Positions 10,625 to 23,242 of a stretch of DNA of 64,000 nucleotides are shown here, one piece after another. Where the stretch lies: NCBI GenBank assembly GCA_940671915.1, contig CALNVZ010002974.1, forward strand, positions 41,605,835 to 41,669,834, written 5' to 3'. Each line of letters begins with the position of its first letter. Position 1 is the first letter of the stretch. The notes under the pieces are model-generated. The model saw nothing but the letters and a program-made list of their open reading frames with translations, was not told the origin of the DNA and did not search any database. The position numbers were made by a program, and so were the translations under genes. Source of the stretch: Paracentrotus lividus (lineage: Eukaryota; Echinodermata; Echinoidea; Camarodonta; Echinidae).

Positions 10625-13105
10625 CAATAATAATAATAACTAGCATTTAGTGCGCTCTACATAGTAAACTATATCACAGCGCTTACAAAAACAAGAATAT
10701 TAATAATACAAAGTAATTGACATGATTAACAAAATAACATAAAAAGTAGTTAATAGATACATGTACGACAATAGATAAGACTTCTAGTTCCTTACATATT
10801 TGATACATTTATTGATACTCATTAGGAGAGATGTGTTTCAGAAGCTTTTTAAATTGGTCTTGAGATGTGGCTTCCTTGATGAAGGAGGGATGCTATTCCA
10901 TGTTTTGCTTGCTGGACCGTAATATTGCGGTCACCAGCTTTAGTGCGTGTCTTAGGTATTGTTAATTAAAATCTGTTTGTAGAAGAACGAAGATTTGGAC
11001 GGGTGGGTTATGAGGTGTAATCTTTAATATATGTGGCATTTGGTCATGAAAGGCTTTAAAAACAAACAAAAGTATTTTGTAATAGGATCCTTTCCTTGAT
11101 AGGAAGCATGGGTGTCGATTGTGGGGGGATAGGGGGATGCATCCCCCCAATAATTTCGGTGGGGATGTGTGACAATCATCCCCCAATATTTTGATATCAA
11201 GAAAATAAAAAATATTATATATGTCCAATAAACATGATAAATCTATCTATTACAAATTCGTTATCATATAAACAGTTTTATGACATTATTACAGTATTTT
11301 GCAGTCAAAATGCATATTTCTGACATTCAAAATCCAAAATTTCTCACTCTTTCGTTAATCTTCCTCGTGTGTGTCTGATACTTACACAATACACCGTGTA
11401 GGTAACATGGATAATGGAAGCGCAGATTTTACTATTCACAATTAAAAAAAAAACAACATTCTAATCGATGTAATCAGGGCACCGATCCAGGGTGCATAGG
11501 GGACAGGTGCGCTCGATAAGGAAAACTGAAAGCATAAGTATTCCTCCTCAAGAATCCACGATGGTTTTGATAAAAGTAATGAATATTGAAGAGTCTGTAA
11601 CACTATCTCGGCACCCGCTGATCTCGGCTTTCATCGAAAAAGGTAACATTTTTGGACTTGGCCATTGATTATATAATAAACTTCCAGTATTCTCGGGGGT
11701 AAATGCCTCTATTCAAATTAGTCGCTACTTTGCTCTCATTTAATGTAAAAATTGCCTGAAAATTTTCAGCTCGCGCTTCGCGCTCGCATAATATAAGATA
11801 GTGCAAACTGCACTTGTCTTTGTTCATCTTTTATGCATGTATTAACGTCACGATGGTACGTTTAAAACACCAACTCCTCCCTTTTCGTGCTCCCATGAAG
11901 TTGCAAGTATCTTGTTTCATCAGGTCATTATTATTGAGAAAAATTTTCAGCTCGCGCTTCGCGCTCGCACGATATTACCCTAACTGGAATTCGTCCATAT
12001 TTCTATAGATTTGCGTTTGTTGGCATTACGTCATGATGTTTCCGCTTCCAATCACCAGTTAAAGCCCCCTAGCCCTCCATCAATTACGCGTTTATAGTCA
12101 TGTAACGCTACAAATACCATGTTTCAGTTCAATATTATTGAGAAAATTTTTAGCTCGCGCTTCGCGCTCGCATTACAGCCCTATTATCAACAATATACTA
12201 GTACTCACATGCATATGTATATATGTGTATATCTGTAGACATACATCATGATGGCCCGCTTTAATAAACCAGATAAAGCTCCTTCCTCGTTTCGCGTTTG
12301 CATTATTGTATAAATATGTCCATTTTATTGCACTAATATTGAGAAAATTTTCAGCTCGCGCTTCGCGCTCGCATAATGAATTTGAATGTATTGTATTAGT
12401 AAATACTACATAGCATGGCATGTGTGTATTATCTATAGCCATTACATCCTCATGGTCCCCGTTTAACAAACCAGTTAAAGCCCCTTCCTCGTTTCGCGCT
12501 CAAATTATGCTACACTGCCCCATTATGTCACTATTAATTAGAAAATTTTCAGCCGCGCTTCGCGCCTCGCATATACAATACCTTTTTTCATATTTATATG
12601 CATGTGTGTATACAAGCATTACCCAACCCCATCAAATGGACACTGCGATCATATACCATCGTATGTGTCACATTGAGGAAAAAGGAAATATCGACGATCA
12701 TCCCCCCCCCCCAATCGCCAAAACAAATCGACACCGTTGATAGGAAGCCAATGAAGAGATTTAAGGGGAAGGAATAGAGTCATGACGGCGATCTACCTTG
12801 AATATTATACGGGCTGCCCAGTTCTGTAAACTCTTGAACTCTTTAAATATACTTGTGGGACAGATGTTAAGAGAGAGTGACAATAGTCTAATCTAGATAA
12901 AATATGACAACGAACAGCACCGTGACATGTGTCTTCCGATATGTACTTTCTAATTTGAGATATTCTCAAATGGAACCTGACAGACTTACATATATATTCT
13001 TGTTCAGACATGGACATGTACAGTCTAAATATTGCACCAAGATTTTTAGATGATTTAGATGGTGTGATACACGTTGAACCCACATTGAGAATAACATTTT
13101 CAAGA
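10625..13105 (-). mobile_element. L2/CR1-like LINE 3' fragment inserted in the Tx1 LINE
   Basis: The minus strand at 13083-12805 reads ITPSKSSKNLGAIF, EQEYICKSVRFHLR and LSRLDYCHSLL, the C-terminal region of an L2/CR1-like reverse transcriptase. The 3' part continues at 11095-10640 after an 11108-12736 insertion. It ends in a tail with GAGCGCACTAAATG and (ATT)n near 10625. The 5' side is truncated. Confidence 0.65.
11108..12736. mobile_element. MULE-like non-autonomous TIR element with five ~200-bp internal repeats
   Basis: A 12-base direct repeat, TTGATAGGAAGC, flanks the element (11096-11107 and 12737-12748) and rejoins the interrupted LINE. The ends are inverted, GGTGTCGATT followed by a G-run. 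A target duplication of 11-12 bases fits Mutator-like elements best. Five tandem units of about 180-205 bases each carry a CGCGCTTCGCGC hairpin core, near 11770, 11951, 12152, 12357 and 12553. Between cores the text CATTACGTCATGATGGT recurs with variation. No transposase is visible. A relative is at 44.8-52.2 kb. Confidence 0.65.
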
Positions 13106-14558
13106 CGACGAAGATTACATACAGAACCATTGAATATTTTCTTGAACTAAAGTGTTATAAAATGTATATAACGCTTTAGCTTTACAACATTTTTCTATCT
13201 CTGAGCGATCATAAATCATTCTTTTAAATACACTGTAAATAGAGAGTTCATGGAAAATGATCTTTTTATTTTCTGCCTGAAAAAAAGATGAATAAATTGC
13301 ATATTTTGCATATAAGATCAGAAAATTTAGGGTTTTTAAACGTTTGTTGTCTAAATTATATTTAATTTAGACAACAAATTTTTAATTAAAGTAAATTTAT
13401 TGAAAGAAAATCTTATCTTGTAGAGTATCTGTACAATGTTACTAAATATTATCCAAAACAGCTTCGTCTGTCGACAGTTTACAAATAAATGAACAGTGTC
13501 GTGTATTTCACCGTCGAAACTACACAAAGGATTATTATTTATTTTCCATTTATACAAATTGTATTTATGCGGTATTAGATTTTGTAACAGCTGATAGTTG
13601 AATTCTATGATCTTGTTTTCTTTCATAGATTGTAGATTAAATTGCCATATCAAATTCCAGTTAATTTGTTCTTTTTTGTCTAATAATTCCTATTTTTTTC
13701 AGCTGCTGGTTTAACAATGTTATTGATCAGAATCATATTGTAAAACAATTTATTTTTTCTTTTATTATTTACATTAGTAAGTACAGTTTTCATAATACCA
13801 CTGATGTCTGATTCTGTACTATGATTTAATTGCCGGTCTATATTTTTTCTCCATTCTTTTGGAATAGCATTTATACCAATATTGTACTCTTGAAACAAAG
13901 AAGCATGTTTATTTTGAAATAAATGTGTAAGTTGCTTTAGTGACATTAGGTTTGACTGAACAGTAATGTCTTTTATTTTCATGATACCTGCGTCAAACTA
14001 TTTTTTTAAAGAATATTACATTTCTATTGTAATCTTTTATATTCGAATTAAACCATAGTTTTTCATTTTGAACATCGATGTGCTCTAAATCAATTGCAAG
14101 ATTACTTTTATTTTGAATGATTCTTTTAAACTAAACCAAGCAAATATCATTTCCTTATATTATTAAGGCATCTTCATTTTTTCTACAAAGATCATTATTT
14201 CATCTTTTTTACAGTTACTATTTAACATTTGTTTTAAGCCACCTAATTTATGAAAAAAAAAACCTGTCAATTATTTTACTCCAATTAGAATCTAAATTGG
14301 AGAAATAAAATAAAATCCATTTCAGTAAGAAGCTTTGAAGGAGACTATCTAAATCAACCATATTTAGTCCTCCAAGATCATATTTTGAACAAACAACACT
14401 TAATTTTACTTTGTCTTTCTTGCTATTCCATAAAATAAAAACAGTAAGAAATTTATATTTTTAACTACCTTTTTTGGCATTAAAATCATTTGTGCGTTGT
14501 AAATTATTTGAGATACTAAAAATGTTTTTGTGATCGTTATTTTCCCAGATAGTGTTGA

Positions 14559-14738
14559 TGCTGCAGTCACACAGACATTTACGTATAGATACTTTTGTGT
14601 TGTTTTTATCTTATTTCATCTTCCATTCTATTATTTCTTACGTATTTCTTTGTTTTACTTGACGAACGAAATTATCAATATTTTCACTATTGACTATGAC
14701 GAGCGTAACTCAACGTAAGTGTCTGTGTGACTGTAGCA
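14559..14738. mobile_element. 180-bp MITE with ATGCTGCAGTCACAC ends
   Basis: The left end ATGCTGCAGTCACACAGAC and the right end are inverted copies, differing at a few bases. It interrupts the Tx1 LINE. The same left end recurs at 53508 and 58336 as truncated copies. Confidence 0.65.
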
Positions 14739-15759
14739 TAAACGTCTAGATTTACAAATACGAATAATACTCTCTATTTTTGAGGTTTTGGAGGTCCAAT
14801 TATGATTTATTATGTTTTGTTCATTCTTTCCGAAGTAAACACCTAGTATCTTTACATCAGAATCAGTTATGGGTATACCATTTATGTTATCTCTAGATTT
14901 ACCGCTGACATCTACAATGGAACATTTTGACTTATTTAAGTGTAATCTAGAAAAAGAGCTAAAATTTTCAATTGTTTGTATTACTTTTTTTTAAAGAGTC
15001 TTTGTCATCCACAAAAAAATGTTGCATCATCAGCAAATTGTAATATCTTTATTTCTACAGATTCAAAAAGTTTTATTCCTTTGATTTCTGGATCTCTTCT
15101 TACCTTAATTGCTAACACCTCTACGACAATAATGAACAAAAGTGCCGAAAGGGGGCAGCATTGACGCACACCTCTTGATATGCTTATTTCTTTTGTTAAC
15201 CATCCATTTACGCTTACACTGCTTTTCACATTTGTATATAAAGTGGTAATCCATTTACAAAAATCATTTTTTTTAAACCAAATCTTTTTAGACATTCAAA
15301 TAGAAAATCCCAACTAATACAGTCGAAAGCTTTTCGAAAATCAGTTAGCAGAGCTAATCCTTTATGTGATTAGTTCTGTACATTTTTTTTTTTTATCCCG
15401 ATGGTACCCCATTTTCTTTGCTCATTTTTTTATAGTTCTGTACATAATAGAATAAATCTTCAATTAATCGAATGTTTTCTGCTAGATTTCGCCCTTTAAT
15501 AAATCCAACTTGGTCATTTGAAATTAATGTTGGAATTACTCTTTTTATTCTTTTTGCCAAAACAGAAGCAATAATTTTATAATCATAGTTCAAAAGGGAG
15601 ATTGGTCTCCAATTTTCTAAATTACATTTGTCACCTTTTTTATGCAACAAATTGATTATGGCTAGCTTTTGGGTGTTTGATAATTCTTTTGTTCAAAACA
15701 TTCGTTTGAAGAAGAGACAAGTAACATTTTCACATCTGTCCAGAACATATCAATTCTAG

Positions 15760-16745
15760 TTGTAAACTTAAGGGGAAGAGGGCGCTATCACTCTACGCAA
15801 AGCGAACGCGGCCATAGACTTTTTGTAATTTGCACAGTTTTTTCACTTTGTTTTCGTGATTATGGCGAGCAACTACCTTTTCAAAGAAATGATCAACTTG
15901 AATAAGTACGCTAAGAGTCTGAATTTTTCAAAAATAGGAATAACTTATTGCAAAGGGAAAAAAAAGTCCTGTCACTTGAGTCAATTCGAAATCCTAGTAA
16001 GATCAAATTCCTGTACAATATGGCCAATTTTGCTCTCAAAATAGCTCATACGCTGTATAGTCATCTTCCTCGATTACGCATAATTATATTACACCTTAAT
16101 GATCAAGCAGTTTTTAAAAGCTTGAATTCTCAGCTTTCCAAATATGGTACATTCATTTCGATTGGTTAAAAAAAAGTCCTGTCACTTTGAACATTATCAC
16201 AAACGAATCTTTACTCGATGGGTCAATATTTCCGCATATCACATGCATATCGCATGTGGACGGCGTCTTCGCAAGATGTGACAAGATCACTATTTATATC
16301 AATAATCGTTAGGAACATCAATCTATGTGAAATAAAGATTCTGATTACTACTTTAGCACAATGGTGTTATAGGCTTGCCAAAATGTCTTTTCCCCCAATC
16401 TGGTCTGAAGCATCTACCTACGAAAACTATGATAAAAGTTCAATTATTTATTTCATGTCCATGACGTATTTCCTCGAACGGATCGACTGATAATACCATT
16501 TTACCGACAGGGAAGTTTTCTTAGGCGAGTTTGCATGCAGTTGTCAATCGGTCGCTTCCCGCCGTTAGCGCGGGTTTTGTTGACATTAATGTAGAGCCGT
16601 ATAATTTTCTGCGCCGCTCAGATGCATGTATTTCCACTAAACTCATGAATGTAATGTTGCGTTTCCCCTCCTCAAATAATGGACGCGTCTTTATGTTAAG
16701 ATTTAATGTCATACGTTAGATTTACATTTCACGTGGAGTAGAATT
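15760..16745. mobile_element. Unclassified ~1-kb insertion in the Tx1 reverse transcriptase
   Basis: The ends are inverted (CATATCAATTCTA near 15750 and TAGAATTGATATG near 16741). Removing the block rejoins the RT codons for EFYQY and FWTDVKML in one frame, which sets its limits. The inside is AT-rich on the left and has a short GC-richer part near 16560-16620. No coding region or known family was recognised. Confidence 0.5.
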
Positions 16746-17514
16746 GATATGATATTGATAAAACTCGATGTTTAAGACATCACTCCCTGGAGCTTTATTT
16801 TTGGCAAACTCAAATATAACTTGCTTAAAATTCCAATTCTGTTACGGGGAATTCGCAAGATTCTGCTAATTCATTAGTTAGAATGGGGTTTTGTAAATCA
16901 AACAAATATCTATCTAAATCTTGTGGAATTTTATGTACACTGTAAAGATTTGTATAGAAATTATGAATACATTTTCTTATCTTTTGCTGACTCGTTACAT
17001 TTATACCTTTATCATCACGCAGTGAGAGGATTGAGCTCTTATCAAAATTTCTTTTTTCTAATGACAAGAAATATTTTGAGTTTTTCTCACCTTCTTCAAA
17101 CCACTTAACTCTTGACCACACAATTGAGCCTTGACATTCTCGTTTATATATTGTTGCAAGTTCTTTAGTTATTTGTTCGTGTTCATCTATAATTTCCGGC
17201 ATTTTCTTTTCATCGACATTCCACATTTTTTTCATTCAAATCTTGCAATTTAGTTTCTAATCTTTTGACTTCATGTTTCCTTTTTTTGTTGTTTTATCTT
17301 TTGAATAATGGATAGAATATTCTCTAATTCTAATTTTACAAAGTTCCCATGCATCTCGCCATGATATACCTGAATTGTTCTTTTCTTTAATGACTTCATT
17401 TATGATGGACCTTATCTCTTTATAATAATCAGTTTTGGTCAACAAATTTGTGTTAGGTTTCCAGAATCCTGGTCCATGTTTAGTGCAATTACCTTGATCG
17501 TTAATGCAGCGGTC

Positions 17515-17755
17515 ACAACTCGCCGTACCTTCGACGTGCAACTCCCTACGATGGATTTCGTAGAAAATTCGTGCAGCGGAGGTACCTCGCAGGTACATTG
17601 CATGTACGACGTGCAGAAATTGTTTACAATACCCTTACTATAGAATTGCAGGAATCGCAGAAGTTGAATTAGGACCTGAGCGTGCATTGCACATGCAACG
17701 CAGGCTACGTCGATGGCACGTGCCCCGTAGCCTACGACGAGTTGTGACCGCCGCA
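17515..17755. mobile_element. Harbinger-like MITE (TGCGGCGGTCACAACTCG ends), copy 1
   Basis: TAA flanks both sides (17512-17514 and 17756-17758). The ends are TGCAGCGGTCACAACTCG and its inverse. Deleting it with one TAA restores the endonuclease frame DHDAVTLTIK of the host LINE, which confirms the borders. Relatives are at 32641 and 33897. Confidence 0.8.
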
Positions 17756-18061
17756 TAAAGTGACTGCGTCGTGGTCACCACATACTACTGGCCTAATATC
17801 AGTCTTAACACTTTCATTTCTTAAATCTTTGCTTACCAATATAAAATCTATTCTGGATGCTACGTTTGCATTTGTCGAAAATGTACCTTTCTCCATATAT
17901 CTATTAACAACAGTCTTCTCATTAGTTATTTTATAAATCTTGGAGTTTTATATTGTTTTTTTACATTAAAAGTATCATTCTGGGGGTTCAATACACAATT
18001 AAAATCTCCGCCTATGATAAGGTGTGTTTGGAGATCAAACATATCGAAATTTTGTATTATA

Positions 18062-18503
18062 GGTTTTCCCGGCCAAATTCATACATTTATCATTCGTTTT
18101 CATTGAATGTGTATTCAAATTCGTGTGTTTGATGCGACAGACTGACTTTAGTCAAACAATTTCGTGTGCATGGTCTCAAATTCGGTTTTAGGCACTCAAA
18201 GTAATGGTTGCAAAGTTCAAATTCGGATATAGTCATTTAATTTCATTCTTTGAGCATTCAAATTAGTGCGAATTTGAGTATACGGAATGAAATGTCAACG
18301 AAATTGAATGGTTATTACCGAATGTATATGCTTATTATCTGAAGTAGAATGCGCAAATACGAAATCAATCACAATAATCGTTAATTTTTATGATTGAATA
18401 TGATTTTGACTGGTAACATTTCGATGCATCAGCGTTTTTCCCGAAAATGAATGCCTCTAACATGCAATTGGTTGACAAAACAATGAAATTGACCGGGAAA
18501 ACC
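18062..18503. mobile_element. MITE with GGTTTTCCCGG ends, copy 2
   Basis: GGTTTTCCCGGCCAA at the left is matched by the inverse TTGACCGGGAAAACC at the right. TATA (or TA) is duplicated on both sides. It interrupts the Tx1 endonuclease domain. The ends match the element at 1478-1687. Confidence 0.7.
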
Positions 18504-18887
18504 TATAATATATTGTACACATTTTTGAAAAACAATTCACGTTTCAAATGATAGTTTGGGGCGTAGATATTAACAATAATGTATTTTTTCGAGTTGATTC
18601 CGCATTTTATAATCAACAGTCTACCATCATTATCTCTATATTCCGATAAAATTTTAATTTCATTTTGTCGTTTTATCAAAATAGCCACTCCTCTTTACCA
18701 TTACCATGGTTAGATAATATTATACCCTTCCATTCGTATCATATTGTATGTTCCATTTCTTTTTACCAATGTGTTTCTTATATAAGAGTAATTACAGCAT
18801 TTTGGTTATTAAACCACCTAAAACACATTTGACTTTTAAGTTTGTTACGTAACCCATTACAATTTTGGGTAGTTATCATTATTGACA

Positions 18888-20120
18888 TCATAACAGTTTG
18901 TGTTTATATACGTATATATCCATATTCATTTTGCATTTATTAAAACATTTGAACATTTTCCATTGTCCATAGCTTGTTTCTATAGGGCATGTTGTTTCGT
19001 TGTTAAACATTTCATTTCGATTTTTTTTTTCTCGAGTTTTCCTTTTCCGCTTTCTTCCTTTCTTACTTCCTTTCTCGTTGCAATTTGGGAAGTCGAGGGA
19101 TTCTAGGGTGATTTCTGAGTGCTCATCTTCGTTGTCTTCATCGACTTCTGATTCGTTGGAGTCCGATTCTGAGCTCGATTTTCCTAGGTAGCGCGTTATT
19201 TTCATTTGAGCATCACGAAGGTTGATGGGCTCGCTATTACTTCTCGATCTCAAATCGACTAATGCTTTCTCTTTTACTTTACTATCATTCATGTAATTTC
19301 CTTTCTTACTTGCCGTTTGCGATCGGTTTAGTGGAGTGGATGCCATTGACCTTTTCGCTGGTTCCTTTTTGTTTTCGACTGATGTACCTTCACTGTCGAT
19401 GTCGGCGATGCGAGCGGTGCTTCCAGACGATGTTTCCGTTGTCTTGGTAACCGCTGCAGCTCGTTGTGTGTTAGATGGTTCAGTGCGTAGTTGCGTAGGC
19501 TTCTTTGATTTGCACGCATTTTGCATGTGGCCAACATTTTTGCATAGTCGACAAACCATTTCATTGTTACATTTCGATCGATGGTGACCAGATTGAAGGC
19601 ATTGACAACAAATGACATTTGACTCTTGAACTTGGCCAGGGTGGAAAATTCGCGCCTTGAAACTGTAAAAAAACGCACGAATCTCGGGATGGGTTGGGTG
19701 GGTGAGTCTATGTACACGACACGATCTCCTGTAAGACACTGGGTCAGTTTTCCATCAACTCGTAGTTTCGGATACATGATGAGGCCGTGTATCTCAAGAC
19801 TCCTCCTCTCAAACTCATCACTTATCACACTATCATGAACAGAGAGAGGTTATCAACACTCTTGTAGAAAATTCTCTTTCATTAGGAATCATTGGATTTT
19901 TGTCATACACTCTCACTGTCGAATCTCTGATCTGAATTCCATTTGTTATCATGTTTATTCTGTTTTGCCTCTCATTTATGTATAGCCTCCAGAGGCCTCC
20001 TATTTTTTGTATTCCGTGTACATCTTTAATGTTTACACTTTTACAGACAACTTTACACGTCTCTTCTAGTTCGACTCTTGTATCTCCAGGAAAATGTCAT
20101 GTGTATAACAAAGACTGGTT
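18888..20120 (-). pseudogene. Tx1 LINE ORF1 with CCHC zinc knuckles
   Basis: The minus strand reads an N-terminal part with IQKIGGLWRLYINERQNRIN and ISDEFERRSLEIHG. A frame shift near 19660 leads into a frame with two zinc knuckles, CCQCLQSGHHRSKC and CRLCKNVGHMQNAC. A Ser/Glu/Lys-rich tail follows, with a basic patch KKGRKRKRKTREKK. This is the usual nucleic-acid-binding ORF1 protein of Tx1/L1 LINEs. It sits just upstream of the endonuclease part, as expected. Confidence 0.7.
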
Positions 20121-20153
20121 TACCTTTGTCTGGTGCCGCTTCGGATATCGCCG

Positions 20154-21117
20154 CTTATTTTGATCAAACCACTTTTTCACATGTAATAAATCTTCATTAA
20201 ATTTGTTTTCTAAATCAGTGTAGTCTTTGCTGGCATAATATAGAATTGTGTCATCTGCATACATATTAATTTTTCAATTGTTAAGAACTGTTGGTAAATC
20301 GTTTATGTGTAAAATAAAAAGAAGTGGCCCAAGGATGGAGCCTTGGGGAATTCCAGATTGGATGGGTAAAAAGTCAGATAAAATACCATGACTTGTCGTT
20401 TTTTGATATCGTCCATGTACATAACTTATGAACCAATTAATTGTATGTTCCCTAATACCATTTTTTTTTTTTTTAAATAAGTAAATCAAAATCAACGGTG
20501 TCGAGCAGACCACTTTACCTTGATCAAAGCTCTTTAACCATTCATCTGTAGTGTTAAGCAAAGCAGTAGCCGTTGAATGTTTTGGTCGGAAGCCAGATTG
20601 GGAATCATTAATTAGGTTATTACTATTCAAATATACATATAGCCGATCAAAAACTATACGTTCTAGTATTTTCGATAAGACCGGTAAAATTAATATCGGT
20701 CTGAAATTACAAGGTTCATTTGTTTAGCGCTTACTCTTGCCTTTTTCCAATCGGTAGGTACACATCCACTCCCAATAGAAACATTTATTATGTGTGTTAA
20801 CGGCTTAACAATACTTGGAATTGCTAGTTTTATCAATTTGATCGGTATTATATCACATCCCATTGCTTTGTCATTTGACAGTTTTAGTAAATGTTTCCTA
20901 ATTTCACTTTCATTTACTGAGATAAGTTGAAAGTTATTAACGGGGAAAGGAAAACTAGTTTGTGTTTCCAAATAATTCGGTTCGGTAGGTTTTGTGCTTT
21001 TTATATTGCTAGCAAGTGTCGGACCCACTTTGACAAAATAATCATTCAAATTCTGTGAAATCTTTTTCGAGTCATAAATTTCTGCATTCCCAACTTTCAA
21101 ATATCGAATTTTTGTAT
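20154..21117 (-). mobile_element. CR1-type LINE, 5' half of the same copy as 9067-10530
   Basis: The minus strand encodes LNDYFVKVGPTLASNI, LLKLSNDKAMGCDIIP, SQSGFRPKHSTATALL, IPQGSILGPLLFILHINDLP and the catalytic MYADDTILYYA, ending at KKWFDQNK. The frame is broken in several places. The next residues expected in this family (LSLNVNKT) are found 9.6 kb away at 10530, so the intervening block is an insertion. The 5' side stops at a TG microsatellite. Confidence 0.75.
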
Positions 21118-21128
21118 TTTGTGGGTGA

Positions 21129-21204
21129 CGTGTGTGTGAGGGGTGTGTGTGTGTGTGTGTGTGTATGTGTGTGTGTTGTGTGAGTGAGTGTATGTGTGAG
21201 GGAT

Positions 21205-21243
<39 letters not shown>

Positions 21244-21248
21244 TGTGT
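21129..21248. repeat. (TG)n-rich microsatellite
   Basis: Imperfect TG repeat about 120 bases long. Reading frames over it are spurious. Confidence 0.9.
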
Positions 21249-21259
21249 AAAAGCGTGTA

Positions 21260-22285
21260 TTCTCAATTGAGAGCTTTCGGCATGTTCAGTAACACCGTAT
21301 ATCTATCCTCTCAATGAAAGTAATGTTGATACAATATTTCGCAGGTGTATAATCTATATTTTAATGCCCACTTATGTGGGTTCTTCTAAATAAGAATTAT
21401 GATATCAAAACCATTTAATTCAGTGAGGCTCTTTCCACGGTGTACCGATAACTTGCAAATTGTCATATATTCTGAACGTATGTGTAAGAAGTGATGTTTC
21501 TATTTTTATCAAATAACTGTAATATGCTAATATCATATAACGTAAACGAAAGGACATTATTCTGTATTCAAGATAAGAGTTGATTAACTGAAGTGACTTT
21601 ATTTCTTTATTCCTTATTTTATTTATATCAATCTTAATCACTATGATTATCATATTATCAGAAATTCCCGAATGCATACATTAAGCTTTCTTTTCAAGAA
21701 CTAACAGATATCGGGAATATATCATAAATTTGCATTCTATAATTATTGTAAGTATTGTAATAACTGGAGGTTTTTTTTTTTCATCTTATTTGTAATTTTA
21801 TAGAGTATTAGTTATTATAAGATATATATTGCATAAAACAAATTTTGGTGTAAACACACTTTCAATGGCATTACTAGTATACCAAAAACTAATTTGAATA
21901 AACATATTTTGAGATTCTTACCAAATACAATCAATTGTGACAAAGGGTCTCCTGTTTTTTTTTTTTTTTTTAGTTTTTTACTTTTGACCTGTCAAAGTTA
22001 GGGGGTCCGCTTTACACCCACTTTCCCCTACAATTCTAAAATCATGCCTAAAGATGTAGAGTAAATTCGACGGGAACCCAAGTAGGCATAGAATATAAAT
22101 ACACATTAATAAAAACACATTTTTATATCAGTATTCATTAAAAAAAAAAACGATCAAATCTCAACCAGGCCGTCACTCTCAAATAGGCTACTCGAAAAAT
22201 ATCGGTGTGAATGACGTCATGACATACGCATGGCATGTTAGAGCCTTCAGCCGTCTACACGTTAATGATTTTGTCCTAACAAATC
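21260..22285. other. AT-rich DNA, no gene seen
   Basis: No splice-flanked reading frame, known repeat end or RNA gene was recognised. An 85-codon minus-strand frame at 21420-21677 has AT-driven composition and no known motif. Confidence 0.5.
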
Positions 22286-22287
22286 TA

Positions 22288-22548
22288 CAGAGTGAGTCAA
22301 AAATAATGTCCCATCATTTTGAAGTTGTCTTGTGAAAAGTATGAACACTTAATCATGGGGTTTCATGATATTTTTTGATAAAGTCATCCTTCTAGCATAT
22401 GTTGGTACCATTTTCATTCGGATCTTTGCACGCATGACTGAATACTAGACAATCTCCTGAAGACGGTAAAATGCGCCAAGTGGCTGGGTGTTGACAGAAT
22501 AATGTGTTCACACTTACCCACACACCCTCTCTCTCTCTCAAACACACA

Positions 22549-22581
<33 letters not shown>

Positions 22582-22859
22582 CAATCCTCCTTCAAACAAA
22601 CGCACATCGTCACAGACACACCCACACACACACAGTAAACAATTCACAACAAAAATTCCCATTTGATGTGTTGTTTACCAAGACCGTCACTGAATGTTTG
22701 GGACGTAGTAATTCCCTAACAACTGTTTGTGGGGGTGAGTGGGTGTGTGTGTGTGTGTGTGTGTATGTGTGTGAGGGTGTGTGTTTGTGTGTGTTGGTTT
22801 GCTGAGAGTGTGGGTGTGTGTGTGTATGTGAGCTGGTATGGAGGAGACAGGGTGTGTGT

Positions 22860-22898
<39 letters not shown>

Positions 22899-23240
22899 GT
22901 GTGTGGAGGGTGGGTGTGTGTGGTGAGGATGTGGGTGTGTATTTGTTTTGTGTATGTCTAAATGAGGTTGCGTGTGGGTATGTGTCTTTGTGAGTGCACG
23001 TAAGTAATGAATTCTCAATTTGTTTATTTTTCACCCAGCCACTTGGTGCAAGCGAGATCTTACCGTCTTTTAAAGATTGTCTATTATTCAGTCATGCGTG
23101 CAAAGATTTAAATGAAAAAGGTACCAACATATGCTAGGATGGTGACTCTACCAAGACATATTGTGAATCTCGTGATCAAATATTCATAATTTTCACTGGA
23201 CAACTTCAAAATGATGGGACATTTTTATTGACTCACTCTG
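22288..23240. mobile_element. Mariner-type foldback element with CA/TG arms, copy 1
   Basis: TA target site on both sides (22286-22287 and 23241-23242). Long inverted arms start CAGAGTGAGTCAAAAATAAT. The arms include GCACGCATGACTGAATA and its inverse. A CA-rich stretch (about 22520-22640) pairs with a TG-rich stretch (about 22740-22980), so almost the whole 953 bases can fold. No transposase was seen. A second copy is at 31622-32382. Confidence 0.7.
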
Positions 23241-23242
23241 TA

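Larger units (their letters stand above)
10531..20153 (-). mobile_element. Tx1/L1-type LINE, near full length but decayed and split by insertions
   Basis: Minus-strand order is ORF1 (about 20150-18890), endonuclease (about 18700-17300), reverse transcriptase (17240-14900), zinc-finger tail (13653-13351) and an ORF2 end at about 13118 (ENIQWFCM then stop). Endonuclease motifs are VNIYAPN, GGDFNCVLNPQND, RIDFIL and GDHDAVTL. RT motifs are KAPGSD, NWRPISLLN, SNDQVGFIKGR, RGVRQCCPLS and FADDATFF. The 3' end (10531-10625) has AATAAA and an A-rich tail. Several frame shifts and stops make it inactive. It carries a LINE fragment at 10625-13105 and elements at 14559, 15760, 17515 and 18062. The whole block interrupts a CR1 LINE. 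Confidence 0.8.

Noticed and set aside
22687-23034. Thr/His-rich long frames on both strands
   Set aside because: They come from the CA/TG repeat arms of the foldback element.
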